Of a stretch of 64,000 bases of DNA, positions 8,241 through 16,786 are shown one piece after another. This stretch comes from a virus. Each line of letters begins with the position of its first letter. The stretch's first letter is position 1. Location of the stretch: positions 1-64,000 of the IMG/VR virus record IMGVR_UViG_3300046491_000313. One strand, written 5' to 3'. The notes below the pieces were generated by a model. That model saw only the letters and a list, made by a program, of their open reading frames with translations, ran no database searches and was not told where the DNA came from. Made by a program: the position numbers and the translations under genes.

Positions 8241-8687
8241 ACACAAGTTACTAGAATAAATCATTCCTGCGTGTTTTAAAGGATTCATTCGATTAACTTC
8301 GTCCCTGTATAGCATGTACGGAGTTCCAGTTTCAAGCTGTGAACGCATAATACGTTTCATGATCTCAATCGCTGGAACACGTTCCTTTGATAAGTCGTTG
8401 TTGTTTACGCATTCTTCATACTTTTCTCGGAAACTACCTTTACCGCGTTCTTCATCGTAGAAGTCTTGTAAGTAGTAACCCATTTTCGTTTTTACTTCGT
8501 GAGGATCGAATAAATAGAAATCTTCACGTTTTTCGACTTTTTCCATGAAAATATCAGGAAGGCAAACGCCTGTGAAGATATCGTGGAATCGTTGTCTTTC
8601 GTCACCGTTGTTTAATCGACCATCTAAGAAAGAAAAGATATCTTTGTGCCAGATGTCGAGGTAAACAGCGATACTACCTTGTCGTGA
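8241..8687 (-). CDS. nrdE: nrdE exon 3
   Basis: This exon encodes residues 304-452 of the alpha subunit. It begins SRQGSIAVYLDIWHKDI and ends IYSSNLC, where the last Cys matches the thiyl-radical Cys (Cys439 of E. coli NrdA). Without splicing it would stop at the TAA that begins the intron. The upstream boundary follows the intron-terminal G at 8688. Confidence 0.9.
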
Positions 8688-8937
8688 CCTTGTGTTCGAT
8701 TAAGTTCGCTACGCTTAACCCGTTCATTTAAGAACCGCTGTATATCGCTATACAGAGCAGACTATCTCTTTACCTTTTCAGGTATCCCCCGTTTCGTGCT
8801 GCTTAGCACTACGTCTTTCGACTAGTCGTTACACTTTTTCTAGCTAACTAGAACTTAGCTCGGTATTGTCTTAAAAAGATTTTCACCGAATTAGAGGGAT
8901 TTTCGATACGAGTTTCTTCGTAAAGGGGCTACGTTTA
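8688..8937 (-). ncRNA. Group I intron 2 in nrdE (no ORF)
   Basis: This 250 nt intron lies between GTG GAC CAG TTG GGT and TCA CGA CAA, joining DQLG to SRQGSIAVYLD. P1 pairs GGGT with GCCC. The intron ends in G. P4-P5 (TTCGGTGAAAATCTTTTTAA, then GACAATACCG) and the P7 strands around AACGACTAGTCG are visible. It carries no endonuclease gene and is smaller than intron 3, so any mobility would need an outside nuclease. Confidence 0.87.
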
Positions 8938-9064
8938 ACCCAACTGGTCCACGCTAACAGCTGTATTGTTGAGCTGCTTTATCCACGGCGTTGTTCCTGA
9001 AGATACGCCTTTAAATCCTTTAATATCGCTTCCTCGTGACCTTACAAAACCGAGGTACATACCA
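8938..9064 (-). CDS. nrdE: nrdE exon 2
   Basis: This 127 nt exon encodes residues 261-303 (GMYLGFVRSRGSDIKGFKG, then VSSGTTPWIKQLNNTAVSVD and QLG). The sequence matches the conserved alpha-subunit segment that follows GGGI and precedes RQGxxAVYLD. It has no start codon of its own in frame and is too short to be found as an ORF. It is recognised only by protein homology and splice-site logic. Confidence 0.88.
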
Positions 9065-9325
9065 CATTACCTTCGCATAAGTTCGCTACACTTACACCGC
9101 TTTCGCTGCTACGTGTCACCACGCAGATGAGACTATATCACGATCTCTTATGAGACCCCCTGCTTTTCGAATACCAATCGCTTGTATTCTACTCTCTTTC
9201 GAGATAGTCGTTAGACATTTATGTTTTTCAACAATTTAGTACGGGATTGTCTTAAAATTTTAAGAGTTTCCCCGTTTAACAGGGTTATTCGATACGGATC
9301 ACTCCGTAAAGGCACAGGTTAATTT
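9065..9325 (-). ncRNA. Group I intron 1 in nrdE (no ORF)
   Basis: This 261 nt intron has its 5' exon ending GGCAT, which pairs over five bases with GTGCC just inside the intron, with U-G at the splice site. The intron ends TAATG. Removing it joins NGGGI to GMYLGF. The P7 strands TAACGACTATCTC and GATATAGTCTC and the shared strand TTTACGGAG-GATCCGTATCG are visible. The 5' region is nearly the same as in intron 3, so the two probably share a recent ancestor. Confidence 0.88.
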
Positions 9326-10107
9326 ATGCCGCCACCGTTTTTACTAAGGTTCGCTACATCTGTATTGCTGTCGTAAATGCCTCGTAAACTATCGTCAACT
9401 GTATCGATAAAACAACTCGATAGCTGTCCGTATGATAAACCTGCTGATTTAAGCGTTGGAGTAGCGACTGTCATATACATATTCGATAACGCCCAGTACG
9501 CTTCTTTTACGAGATTTAAACGATCATTCTTTTCTTCTCGCATAAGTGCCATTGCGATAACCAACCAACGTTCTTGAGGTAACTCATATACGTTTTTATC
9601 GTGGTCTGTTGCAAGATAACGATCAGCTAACGTTCGCAGTCCGATATAGTTGAAAAGAAGATCACGTTCAGGTTCGATAATCTTACCGATTTCCTTAATC
9701 TCTTCTTTATTATAATCGCGAAGAAGTTTTCCATCGTAGATTCCTTTTGTTGCGAGTGTTTTAATTAACCCGTAGAAATCTCCGTACTTTTCAGAAGAAT
9801 CGTAGCTTCGATTTTTACTCGCTTTTTTGTAAAGAGAACGAAGGAACACTTGTTCTGCTACGTACGTCCAATCGGGGTGTTGTTCGGTGTCTGTTCCGAT
9901 GTAATCAAGCGCGTTTAAGATCAAGTTGTTCGTGATTACACTTGCCTTTACTTCGCTTTTACCTCGAATGGCGTTTAAGTTCTTTTCGATATACTCATCT
10001 TTATTTAAATGAGGGAAACGTCCTGTAATCTCTTCGATAAAACTAATTAATCTCAGTTCATCGAAAGGGAGTTGACGTGTTCCGTTGTTTTTAGTAATAA
10101 CGGTCAT
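9326..10107 (-). CDS. nrdE: nrdE exon 1: ribonucleotide reductase class I alpha subunit, N-terminal part
   Basis: The alpha subunit reduces NDPs to dNDPs with the NrdF radical. Four exons (10107-9326, 9064-8938, 8687-8241, 7227-6313) sum to 2271 nt and one 756-residue frame, normal for the family. Exon 1 begins MTVITKNNGTRQLPFDELRL with an ATP-cone-like start. It carries the first active-site Cys (QLSSCFIDTVDDS) and ends NGGGI in a codon split by the intron. The conserved protein reads straight through all three junctions, so this is not a pseudogene. The motif at 10168-10209 upstream is a candidate promoter. Confidence 0.94.
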
Positions 10108-10141
10108 TTTCGTATCTCCTTCTCTCTTTAAAATAAATAAA

Positions 10142-10162
10142 GTAAGGAGCCGAAGCCCCTTA
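10142..10162 (-). terminator. UUCG hairpin in the nrdE leader
   Basis: AAGGGGC-TTCG-GCTCCTT is followed by ACTTTATTTATTTT on the minus strand. It lies between the promoter-like motif and nrdE, so it may be an attenuator, a terminator for the upstream genes or a 5' stability hairpin. Confidence 0.5.
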
Positions 10163-10167
10163 ACTGC

Positions 10168-10209
10168 CTTTCTATAATACTAAACACCGAGGTGATCAAT
10201 ATTATTCAG
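10168..10209 (-). promoter_or_regulatory. Promoter-like conserved motif, copy 1 (upstream of nrdE)
   Basis: On the minus strand TGAATAATATT, then 9 nt, then GGTGTTTAGTATTATAGAAA. The same motif with identical spacing occurs at 19425-19467 and 24829-24871, and in weaker form at 53268-53308, each time in a gap before a minus-strand gene. It does not match sigma-A promoters well. Confidence 0.6.
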
Positions 10210-10212
10210 TTT

Positions 10213-10368
10213 TTAAGAAAATAATTTAGATAAAATTTCTTGAAATAAAAACGCCCAAGGAATCGCTACTAAAATGAAACCAAGTGTTGCTCCTTGATTA
10301 CCTAAAAAAGCGTTTAAAACAACGGAAATTAACATAACGGATAAACAGATAAAGGATAGTGTCAACAT
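10213..10368 (-). CDS. 51-residue predicted membrane protein
   Basis: The ORF starts at an ATG 6 nt after GGAGGAAAAA. The product has two hydrophobic stretches (about 3-24 and 29-45) separated by LGNQGATLG, suggesting a two-pass membrane protein. It is the last gene before the nrdE leader. No family is recognised. Confidence 0.65.
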   Translation of the reverse strand: MLTLSFICLSVMLISVVLNAFLGNQGATLGFILVAIPWAFLFQEILSKLFS

Positions 10369-10379
10369 CGTTTTTCCTC

Positions 10380-10874
10380 CTAGATATCAATTAAGTTTTC
10401 TTTAATTAACATGGCGATCACAACGCCTACCGCATCGGACTCATCATCGTTAGCGAATACTTTTTGTTTAATATTGAGTATTTCGCATACTTTCTTTTGA
10501 ACGTCTTGTTTACTTGCGCGTCCGTTTCCAGTTACGAGTTTCTTTAAGCTGCTCGGTGCTAATTCTTTTATTTCGTGATCATGAAGCGCCATTTCAACGG
10601 CACCATGCGTTTTATATAATTTTTGTGTTTCTGTCGGAAAACGTGAAAAACCTTTTTCTTTATAGATTTCTTTAATTTCTCCGAATCTGTCGATATTTCC
10701 AATCATGAAGCTTTTTAATTCTTCGCAGATGTGCATTAAACGTTCGCCGTCTCGTTTTTTTGGCGTTGTTTTTGTGTGGGATACGTCAAGAAGGTAAGGC
10801 TTGCGTTTATCCACTCCGATAAACGCGAACCCAGGTGAAGTTAATGAGAGGTCAATTCCAAGATAGTATTCCAT
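10380..10874 (-). CDS. RuvC-like Holliday junction resolvase
   Basis: This is an RNase H-fold resolvase of the phage RuvC type, expected to cut branched DNA during recombination and before packaging. Acidic active-site residues are visible in GIDLSLTSPGF (about residue 8), KEKGFSRF (Glu, about 72) and DDESDAVGV (about 144-152), with the APSSLKKLVTGNGRASKQDV segment typical of the family. The ATG at 10874 is chosen because AAGGGG precedes it and the upstream gene ends 1 nt before. Confidence 0.88.
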   Translation of the reverse strand: MEYYLGIDLSLTSPGFAFIGVDKRKPYLLDVSHTKTTPKKRDGERLMHICEELKSFMIGNIDRFGEIKEIYKEKGFSRFPTETQKLYKTHGAVEMALHDHEIKELAPSSLKKLVTGNGRASKQDVQKKVCEILNIKQKVFANDDESDAVGVVIAMLIKENLIDI

Positions 10875-10875
10875 G

Positions 10876-11190
10876 TTATTCCCCTTTTTCATCTTTTTCT
10901 GTAAATATTTTAACCGCTTCTTTTAATTTTTCCGTGAACATTTTCCATTCTTCTTCTGATTCAACGCTGAATTTCTTTTCTTCTTCTTTACGTTTTTTCG
11001 CTTTACGAAAATCTAAAATTGTATCAATTGCAATCCAACCTGCTAACACTTTCCAAAAAGCGATTGAAACGCCTCCTAACGAAAGTAAATACCAAACAAC
11101 TGCAGGAATTGCCATAATATAAGCAGCGAAAATTCCAATAATAAGCGTAGCGATAAGTGTACCTGAAACGAGTAATAATGATTTTTTCAT
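10876..11190 (-). CDS. Hypothetical membrane protein
   Basis: This 104-residue protein has two hydrophobic segments (about 4-26 and 29-58), followed by a charged helical tail (FRKAKKRKEEEKKF). It is predicted as a two-pass membrane protein with a cytoplasmic tail. Its start shares a base with the upstream stop. Function is unknown. Confidence 0.72.
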   Translation of the reverse strand: MKKSLLLVSGTLIATLIIGIFAAYIMAIPAVVWYLLSLGGVSIAFWKVLAGWIAIDTILDFRKAKKRKEEEKKFSVESEEEWKMFTEKLKEAVKIFTEKDEKGE

Positions 11191-11492
11191 TATTTATTCT
11201 CCTTTAAAAATGATAAGTCGTTATCTTTTAAAAATTGATGAAGAATAAGTCCTACACGACGGATCTCTTCTTCCTCTTGTTCTTCGTAACCTGCTTCGAA
11301 AAAGATGGCGTGTAATACTTCGTGAACGAACACTTGTTCTTTTCTTTCTCGAGGTAAGTTCGCTTCTAGTTCGATTTCACAATCAACATACGTGACTTGT
11401 CCGAAAAGGTTATGATGATCCGTTAACTTTTCCGTTTCTTTAATCGTGTAAACTGCTCCGCCGACTTTAACATCTTTCGGTAATTTCAGCAT
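11190..11492 (-). CDS. Putative zinc metallopeptidase-like phage protein
   Basis: This 100-residue protein has the zincin motif HEVLHAIFFEAG (HExxH, about residues 57-61) followed by a Glu-rich segment, as in small phage metallopeptidase-like proteins (ImmA/IrrE-like or SprT-like in shape). The substrate is unknown, and whether it cleaves anything is an inference from the motif. It sits among replication genes. Confidence 0.75.
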   Translation of the reverse strand: MLKLPKDVKVGGAVYTIKETEKLTDHHNLFGQVTYVDCEIELEANLPRERKEQVFVHEVLHAIFFEAGYEEQEEEEIRRVGLILHQFLKDNDLSFLKENK

Positions 11493-11493
11493 A

Positions 11494-12471
11494 TTAGTTA
11501 CCTCGCAATTCTTTTAATATTTGGAAGTTTTCGAATGCTTGGTCTTTTTTGTATTGAGGAATGTTCGATTTGATAACGGCTTTTACGTACTCTTTTACTT
11601 CGTTAAATTCGTTATCTGTGAGTGATTTAGCGGTTGCTTCTTTGAAGTTATTAAACGTAAACTTGTCGATGTTCATCTTAGGAGGCGTTTTCTTGTTTGC
11701 TGCGTCTAGTACTTCGACTAAACGGTCTAGCAAATTTTGGCGGTCTGAATCGGTAATATGACGATGGAATACACGAAGATCAGGATATTTCTTGTATTCT
11801 TCTTCCGACATAATCCAATTCTTTTTCGACAAGTTTCCGTACACGATTAAATAATCGTCAATACCGAACATAATCGAATAGGCAACGCACTGTAGGAAAT
11901 GTTCTTCCGTTGGTTCTTTCATGGAGTATTCTGAAGTTTTACTGTGTGAAGTTTGTTTACTTTTGATTTCGATTCCAATCGGTGTACCAGAGGAATGCGT
12001 AAGAAGTCCGTCAGGGGTACCGAATAAGTTAACGGTATGACCTTTATGCGTAACCGTTTTTAACGTTTTAGCAAAGTCTTCCCACATTGGATAACCTTCA
12101 GGTGTTCGTTGAGGTGTAAAGGCGGGCTTTTCTCCCGTTACCTTTTCGTAGTGTTTTTCGATAAAAAGAAGTTGTCGTTGAAGCATATCACCATAAGCTG
12201 TTCCCATAAGCGTCCATCGTCTTTGGTATGAAAGGTGCGTTTGTTCGTCTTTTTTCGCTCCTGTTAATTTAAGATACAATTCACGCTGACAGCTCGATAC
12301 TGACGAAGGAGAAAAGTATTTCGTACCATACGGCGGAAACTTTAACTTAGGATTGCGTTTAATAGCGGCTTGTTGTTCGAGGATCTCGATATCTAAATCG
12401 TCGTCCCATACTTCTTTATACGATTGATACGTTTCAATCATGTCGAAAAATTCTTGTGCGAAATTCGTCAT
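11494..12471 (-). CDS. PD-(D/E)XK exonuclease-like protein (RecB/Cas4-like)
   Basis: This 325-residue protein carries the PD-(D/E)XK signature GTPDGLL...GIEIKSKQT (about residues 151-175) and a downstream Gln/Tyr motif (HFLQCVAYSIMFG) as in RecB-type nucleases. An early Cys (SSCQRELYLKL) recalls Cas4/AddB-type proteins, but a full iron-sulfur Cys set is not seen. It probably processes DNA ends in phage recombination or replication. The ATG follows a GGGGG site. Confidence 0.85.
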   Translation of the reverse strand: MTNFAQEFFDMIETYQSYKEVWDDDLDIEILEQQAAIKRNPKLKFPPYGTKYFSPSSVSSCQRELYLKLTGAKKDEQTHLSYQRRWTLMGTAYGDMLQRQLLFIEKHYEKVTGEKPAFTPQRTPEGYPMWEDFAKTLKTVTHKGHTVNLFGTPDGLLTHSSGTPIGIEIKSKQTSHSKTSEYSMKEPTEEHFLQCVAYSIMFGIDDYLIVYGNLSKKNWIMSEEEYKKYPDLRVFHRHITDSDRQNLLDRLVEVLDAANKKTPPKMNIDKFTFNNFKEATAKSLTDNEFNEVKEYVKAVIKSNIPQYKKDQAFENFQILKELRGN

Positions 12472-12776
12472 TATCGTTTTCCCCCTAATAAATGAATAAA
12501 GTTTGTGTTCGTTTTAACGCCTTCTGTTAGGAAAACGGTATTAGGTCCCCCTACACGTAAAACGCATTCGTTATGCCACGCTAAATCTCTTGCATTTTTT
12601 ATTTCGTATTGGCATATAATAAGGTGCGGACGTTCAGAGCCCTTACGATATCCTCTGATCTGCCGCCCTTTTATGATAACCTCCACAAAGGTATCATCAT
12701 GTCGAGAAGTTCGAGGAAGAGACGATCCAATAATTTTCTGTTCTTTCGAACTCTCGACTAACACTAAAATGTACAT
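12471..12776 (-). CDS. Hypothetical phage protein
   Basis: This 101-residue basic protein has a GAGGAG site before its ATG. It shares one base with the next gene. The opposite-strand ORF of similar length lacks a ribosome site and runs against the operon, so the minus frame is preferred. No motif is recognised. Confidence 0.68.
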   Translation of the reverse strand: MYILVLVESSKEQKIIGSSLPRTSRHDDTFVEVIIKGRQIRGYRKGSERPHLIICQYEIKNARDLAWHNECVLRVGGPNTVFLTEGVKTNTNFIHLLGGKR

Positions 12777-12818
12777 AACGATCTCCTCCTCGGAAAGGGT
12801 GATAAGATGATTTTTGTT

Positions 12819-13199
12819 TTAGGCTTGATCGTGTTTCTCATCGCTAGCTTCTATCACGAGCATACCTGACTTTTTCATTTGCTCCATTTCAGTAAGCGAA
12901 AATAATGTACCGACAAAAGGAATTTTTTTAGGGGTTTCTTCGTATAATTTTTGTTGAAGATTGAATCCGCATAATTCCCATAATTTATTTTTAATTCGAT
13001 TTAAACAAATTTCTTCGCCAATTTCCTTAACGAAGTTTTCAGGATCTACTGCGCAGCTTTGTTCAGTTACAACGAATCCATTCGGTAGTTGAACGGAAAC
13101 AATCGTACATTTACCAAACTTTTCTTCGACTTCAATCGTGGAACTACTTAATAATGCGTCAATTTCTTCTTGGGTTACGGTTGTTTTTCTCTCTTCCAT
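12819..13199 (-). CDS. Phage Gp49-like protein
   Basis: This 126-residue protein resembles the phage Gp49/66 family through the segment SCAVDPENFVKEIGEEICLN followed by IKNKLWELCGFNLQQ. In that family a Cys-Val-Asp-Pro-x-Asn-Phe run and a terminal LWELEGY-like helix are typical. The role of the family is unknown, although members are common in siphophage and myophage replication or late regions. Confidence 0.75.
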   Translation of the reverse strand: MEERKTTVTQEEIDALLSSSTIEVEEKFGKCTIVSVQLPNGFVVTEQSCAVDPENFVKEIGEEICLNRIKNKLWELCGFNLQQKLYEETPKKIPFVGTLFSLTEMEQMKKSGMLVIEASDEKHDQA

Positions 13200-13211
13200 G
13201 AGGTGACCTCC

Positions 13212-13466
13212 TTATAACTTATATTTAATAAGTTCGATTAAATTTTTCTCAATACTGTCGTATAAGTCGATTGTATGTTCAGCTTCGTTTAATTCCTTTT
13301 CGTAACCTGGTATTTTATGAGCAAAACCTCCACCATTCGCTTCACTTACCGAACGCTCACGAGAAAGTCTTTCATAACTTCTTCTACGTTTATCACTTCG
13401 TTCTTCTTTTTCTAATCGTACTTCTTCCAAGAATTTCGCTAATGCATTTAATTCCAACACGATCAC
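13212..13466 (-). CDS. Hypothetical helical protein
   Basis: This 84-residue, very charged protein (EEVRLEKEERSDKRRRSYER) is predicted helical or coiled-coil. It overlaps the SNase gene stop by 4 nt. No family is recognised. Confidence 0.7.
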   Translation of the reverse strand: MIVLELNALAKFLEEVRLEKEERSDKRRRSYERLSRERSVSEANGGGFAHKIPGYEKELNEAEHTIDLYDSIEKNLIELIKYKL

Positions 13467-13840
13467 TCCTCTTCTTCGATATCTAACACTCCGTCATTAT
13501 GCTTTTCAGGCGAATAAATTTCTGCTAAATGTTCTTTTACAAGTAGTTCGTTGATATTCGTTTCACCATCGAAAAGTGTTCCTAACCAACGCTTGTAGTA
13601 ATCTTTTCCTTGTAATTCGACTGTCACCGTTTTCCCTTCGATACGATCCTTTAACCATGCTTTCGTTTTCACACCCATAGGCGCTTCGACTCCATGAATT
13701 TCTGGAGCGTCAATTCCTACCATTCGAATGTTAAGCGTTTGGGAGAGCTTTGTTTCGAAAAACTCCCCGTACACTTCAACTTTAATCGTATCTCCATCGG
13801 TTACTTTTACTACTTTACCTTCATACTTCTGTGTTTTCAT
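13463..13840 (-). CDS. Thermonuclease-like (SNase) protein
   Basis: This is a staphylococcal-nuclease fold protein. It has VVKVTDGDTIKV (about 10-21), IRMVGIDAPE (about 38-47, catalytic Arg and Asp) and a KDYYKRWLGTLF segment corresponding to the RYGR-type motif. It has no signal peptide, so it would act inside the cell, perhaps in host DNA breakdown or salvage. The 125-residue length suits the core domain only. Confidence 0.88.
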   Translation of the reverse strand: MKTQKYEGKVVKVTDGDTIKVEVYGEFFETKLSQTLNIRMVGIDAPEIHGVEAPMGVKTKAWLKDRIEGKTVTVELQGKDYYKRWLGTLFDGETNINELLVKEHLAEIYSPEKHNDGVLDIEEEE

Positions 13841-13858
13841 AGGTGTCTGTTCTCCTTT

Positions 13859-14107
13859 TTATTTAAAAATCTTTTTAAAAATATTTGATTTAACGGATAA
13901 TGGGTTTGTTTCTTTTGTAATTTCTACTCCGTTTTGAAAAATCGTTAATTCAATAATTTCGACAGACGGCATTAATTCTTTTACTTGGTCTATTTCTTTG
14001 GAATCAAGGTGTAAAGCTTTTCCTAAATCAGTCGTAAAATCAATAGCTCCTGATAGGTAAAAAACATTTCGTACATACATATTGTCGATTTTCCCTACAT
14101 AATGCAT
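13859..14107 (-). CDS. Hypothetical phage protein
   Basis: This 82-residue soluble protein begins MHYVGKIDNMYVRN and ends in a Lys/Phe-rich tail (IFKKIFK). It lies 4 nt after the thioredoxin-like gene. I see no known motif. Confidence 0.68.
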   Translation of the reverse strand: MHYVGKIDNMYVRNVFYLSGAIDFTTDLGKALHLDSKEIDQVKELMPSVEIIELTIFQNGVEITKETNPLSVKSNIFKKIFK

Positions 14108-14111
14108 CGTT

Positions 14112-14414
14112 TTATTCCTCCTCGATCATTTCTAAAATCGCTTCAGCGGGCAAAAATCCCATGTGTCGTTTCTTTTCTTCGTTTTCTTTTACGAGAATTA
14201 GTTGAGGAACTTTCATAATACCGAATCGTTCAGCTAAATCGGTATGAACTTCTGCGTCCACTTTGATAATCGGAACATCTGTTCGTTCTTCGATCTCTTC
14301 AAGTTGAATCGTTAACGTTTTACATACACTACATGTTCGCGTATAAAAATCAAGAAGAACGCTTTCTCCGCTTTCTAATAACTCACGTAATTGCTCGCTC
14401 TTTAATTCAATCAT
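14112..14414 (-). CDS. Thioredoxin-like protein
   Basis: This 100-residue thioredoxin fold has the active site TRTCSVCKTL (CSVC, about residues 27-30) after a VLLDFYT strand and the cis-Pro loop KVPQL. It could serve as an electron donor to the phage ribonucleotide reductase, which is an inference from context. The ATG at 14414 is preferred over an upstream in-frame start because it has GGAG 8 nt upstream and overlaps the previous gene's stop by 8 nt. Confidence 0.9.
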   Translation of the reverse strand: MIELKSEQLRELLESGESVLLDFYTRTCSVCKTLTIQLEEIEERTDVPIIKVDAEVHTDLAERFGIMKVPQLILVKENEEKKRHMGFLPAEAILEMIEEE

Positions 14415-14595
14415 TTGTTTTTCTCCAATCGTTAAAGTCATAAGTTGTTAATTCGTTATTTTCCAAAAAATCAATAATTTCAGCGATTTCTCTGTATGTG
14501 ACGACAGTAGGTGAACACTCTTCTCCTACTCGAACACAAGGCACGTTTTTAATTAGATACTTCCCATATTTAACATCAATTAAGGTAATAGACAT
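14407..14595 (-). CDS. Hypothetical small protein
   Basis: This 62-residue protein sits between the DNA polymerase and thioredoxin-like genes and overlaps both. It has two separated Cys (NVPCVRVGEECSP), and its end (IAEIIDFLENNE) is helical, so a degenerate redox fold is possible. I assign no function. Confidence 0.68.
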   Translation of the reverse strand: MSITLIDVKYGKYLIKNVPCVRVGEECSPTVVTYREIAEIIDFLENNELTTYDFNDWRKTND

Positions 14596-16778
14596 TAGTT
14601 AAACCACTCCTCTATAGTTACTCCTTCGCTCCATTTTTTCGGATAAATTTCAACGTCTGATTTTAATGGAACAGATAATCGAATGCAGTTTTCAATTGTC
14701 GATTTAATTAGCAGTACTTGTTCTTTTGTAATCGTCTCAGGTACGTCAAAGATTAATTCGTCGTGAATTTGCAACAAGATATGAGCGTCAATAGACGGCA
14801 ATACTTTTTGAAGTTCAACGATCGCTTTCTTTAATACGATACCTGCTGATGACTGAACGGGGAAGTTGTTACCTTGACGATAAATTCCGTATCTTTCGTA
14901 TTCGTTTGCTTTCTTTAGTTGCTCGTGAAAACGTCTTTTTCTACCGAACATATCCGTTGTATAACCGTTACGAGCGATTAACTCTTTGTTGTCTTCCATA
15001 AACTGCGCAATAGCGGGATACCCTTGGAAAAAGTTATCGATATACACTTGCGCTTCTGCTGACGTACATTCAAGCATTTCTGCAAGACCTTTCGCTCCAA
15101 TTCCGTATAACACACCGAAGTTTAACGTTTTGGCAATCTTACGCCATTTCCATTCAGGCGTTCCTGCCGTGTCTTTAAACTGTTCGATTCGCTCATAAGG
15201 AATTCCACTAGCGGCTGAAGCTGTCGTACTATGAAGATCTCGTCCTGCATTAAAGGCGTCAATCATCGTTTGTTCACTTGCCATAACCGATACAACACGA
15301 AGTTCGATTTGTGAAAGGTCCGCTCCGATTAAAATACGACCGTTATCTGCTTCGAATAGTTTTCGTATTTCATCACGTTTACTCGGAATTTGCTGAGTGT
15401 TTGGGTCTTTACACGTAAAACGTCCTGTTTTCGCCCCAAGTGTATTATGAGAAGGGTGAATCTTTCCGTCGAATTTTACTTCGTTAGGTAATTTAACTGT
15501 GAAAGATGTACGAAGTTTCGACAATTCCCTGAACTCTAAAATCATTGGAATAGACGGGTGTTCTGATTTAATTTTCTTTAACGTTTTAACGCCTGTACTT
15601 CCTTTATCAGGATTGTGTACACGAAGCTCTTCGAATAAAACTTTTGATAACTGAGCGGGACTTGAAAGGTTGATTTCTTTCCCTAACGCTTTGTAAATAT
15701 CTTTTTCAAGTTGTTTTTCTTCTTGCTCTAGTTTCAAATCTAACGTTTTCGCTTCAGTTGAATTAAATCGAATACCACGTAAATCAGCATAAATGAATTC
15801 TTTTAATACAGGAATTTCGACATCAAACGTTAAGTTTTTTAACGTTTCTAAATCTTCTCGTTTATTAAACCAATTCATGATCCATTTATAAAGAGAAAGA
15901 GTAATAGCGGTATCTTTTCCTGCATAACAAAGGGCTACATCAAGCGGAATTTGATTAAACGGTGTTTTTCCGAACAGTTCATCGAAGTTATCCGAAGGAA
16001 TACCTAACCAATCAGTCGCTAAATCTTTTAATCGATGGCTTCTTGTTTCGTCTAACATAAACGCCATCACACGCGTATCAGCTAAAAGATTCTTTACCAT
16101 ATCGATTCCGAAACGAACATGCATGAATTTACAATCAAAGGGAGCGTTATGAAAGATAAACGGTGTTTTCTCTAAATAAGGCTTTAAATGATGGATAATT
16201 CGTTTTTCTGTTAATTTTTCGAATCCTTCTCCGATATTTAATGACGTTTTTTCGGTATGACGTAGCGGGAGGTAAAAGTTGTAATCCTCTGTTGAAATCG
16301 AGAACCCAGCGATAAACCCTTTCCAAGGATCAAGCGCGTCTTCTATATCCTCTTCTCCATACGTTTCTAAGTCGAAGGAAGCTAGTTCCGCTTTTTCTAA
16401 TTCTTGCTTTAGAAGATCTAACGTTTGATTGTCTTTTACGAGAATGTAATTAGCTGGCGTTTTCTTTACCATTTCGGCTAACTTTTCTTCTCGCTGACTT
16501 TCCATTAACGTTTTGTATAATCGAAGCGCTTCTGCTTTTGAAAACTTCTTACCTACGAACGCATGTTCTCTTTTAATCTCGTTGTTTAACATAGCGGACT
16601 GAACTTCACGTAATCGTTCGGTGTCTTTTTCGGTGTTATTCATGCTGAAGATACGTTCCCAAGCTTCGGAGATTGTTTCGTTAGCGGCTTTCTTTTTTGA
16701 GGTAACGTCTTTTACTTTCTCGTTTACCATCTTTCGTTTGTCATCATCGTTATTCAAATTTAATCGTAGTTCTACCAC
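14595..16778 (-). CDS. polA: Family A DNA polymerase with 3'-5' exonuclease
   Basis: This is the replicative polymerase of the phage, 727 residues. Exonuclease motifs: SFDLETYG (D136, E138), FHNAPFDCKF (Exo II) and CYAGKDTAITLSLY (Exo III). Polymerase motifs: A, GADLSQIELRV (about 490); B, RKIAKTLNFGVLYGIG; C, LLQIHDELIFDVPE (about 665-678). No 5'-3' exonuclease domain is present, as usual for phages. The start is a GTG following AGGTGAGA. It overlaps the next gene by one base. Confidence 0.97.
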   Translation of the reverse strand: MVELRLNLNNDDDKRKMVNEKVKDVTSKKKAANETISEAWERIFSMNNTEKDTERLREVQSAMLNNEIKREHAFVGKKFSKAEALRLYKTLMESQREEKLAEMVKKTPANYILVKDNQTLDLLKQELEKAELASFDLETYGEEDIEDALDPWKGFIAGFSISTEDYNFYLPLRHTEKTSLNIGEGFEKLTEKRIIHHLKPYLEKTPFIFHNAPFDCKFMHVRFGIDMVKNLLADTRVMAFMLDETRSHRLKDLATDWLGIPSDNFDELFGKTPFNQIPLDVALCYAGKDTAITLSLYKWIMNWFNKREDLETLKNLTFDVEIPVLKEFIYADLRGIRFNSTEAKTLDLKLEQEEKQLEKDIYKALGKEINLSSPAQLSKVLFEELRVHNPDKGSTGVKTLKKIKSEHPSIPMILEFRELSKLRTSFTVKLPNEVKFDGKIHPSHNTLGAKTGRFTCKDPNTQQIPSKRDEIRKLFEADNGRILIGADLSQIELRVVSVMASEQTMIDAFNAGRDLHSTTASAASGIPYERIEQFKDTAGTPEWKWRKIAKTLNFGVLYGIGAKGLAEMLECTSAEAQVYIDNFFQGYPAIAQFMEDNKELIARNGYTTDMFGRKRRFHEQLKKANEYERYGIYRQGNNFPVQSSAGIVLKKAIVELQKVLPSIDAHILLQIHDELIFDVPETITKEQVLLIKSTIENCIRLSVPLKSDVEIYPKKWSEGVTIEEWFN

Positions 16779-16786
16779 ACTCTCAC

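Noticed and set aside
6313-10107. nrdE as a set of broken pseudogene fragments
   Set aside because: The four pieces join to one full 756-residue frame with matching guide pairings and conserved protein across each junction, so introns explain it better.
12505-12810. Plus-strand ORF opposite the 12471 gene
   Set aside because: It lacks a ribosome site and runs against the operon; the minus frame has GAGGAG before its ATG.
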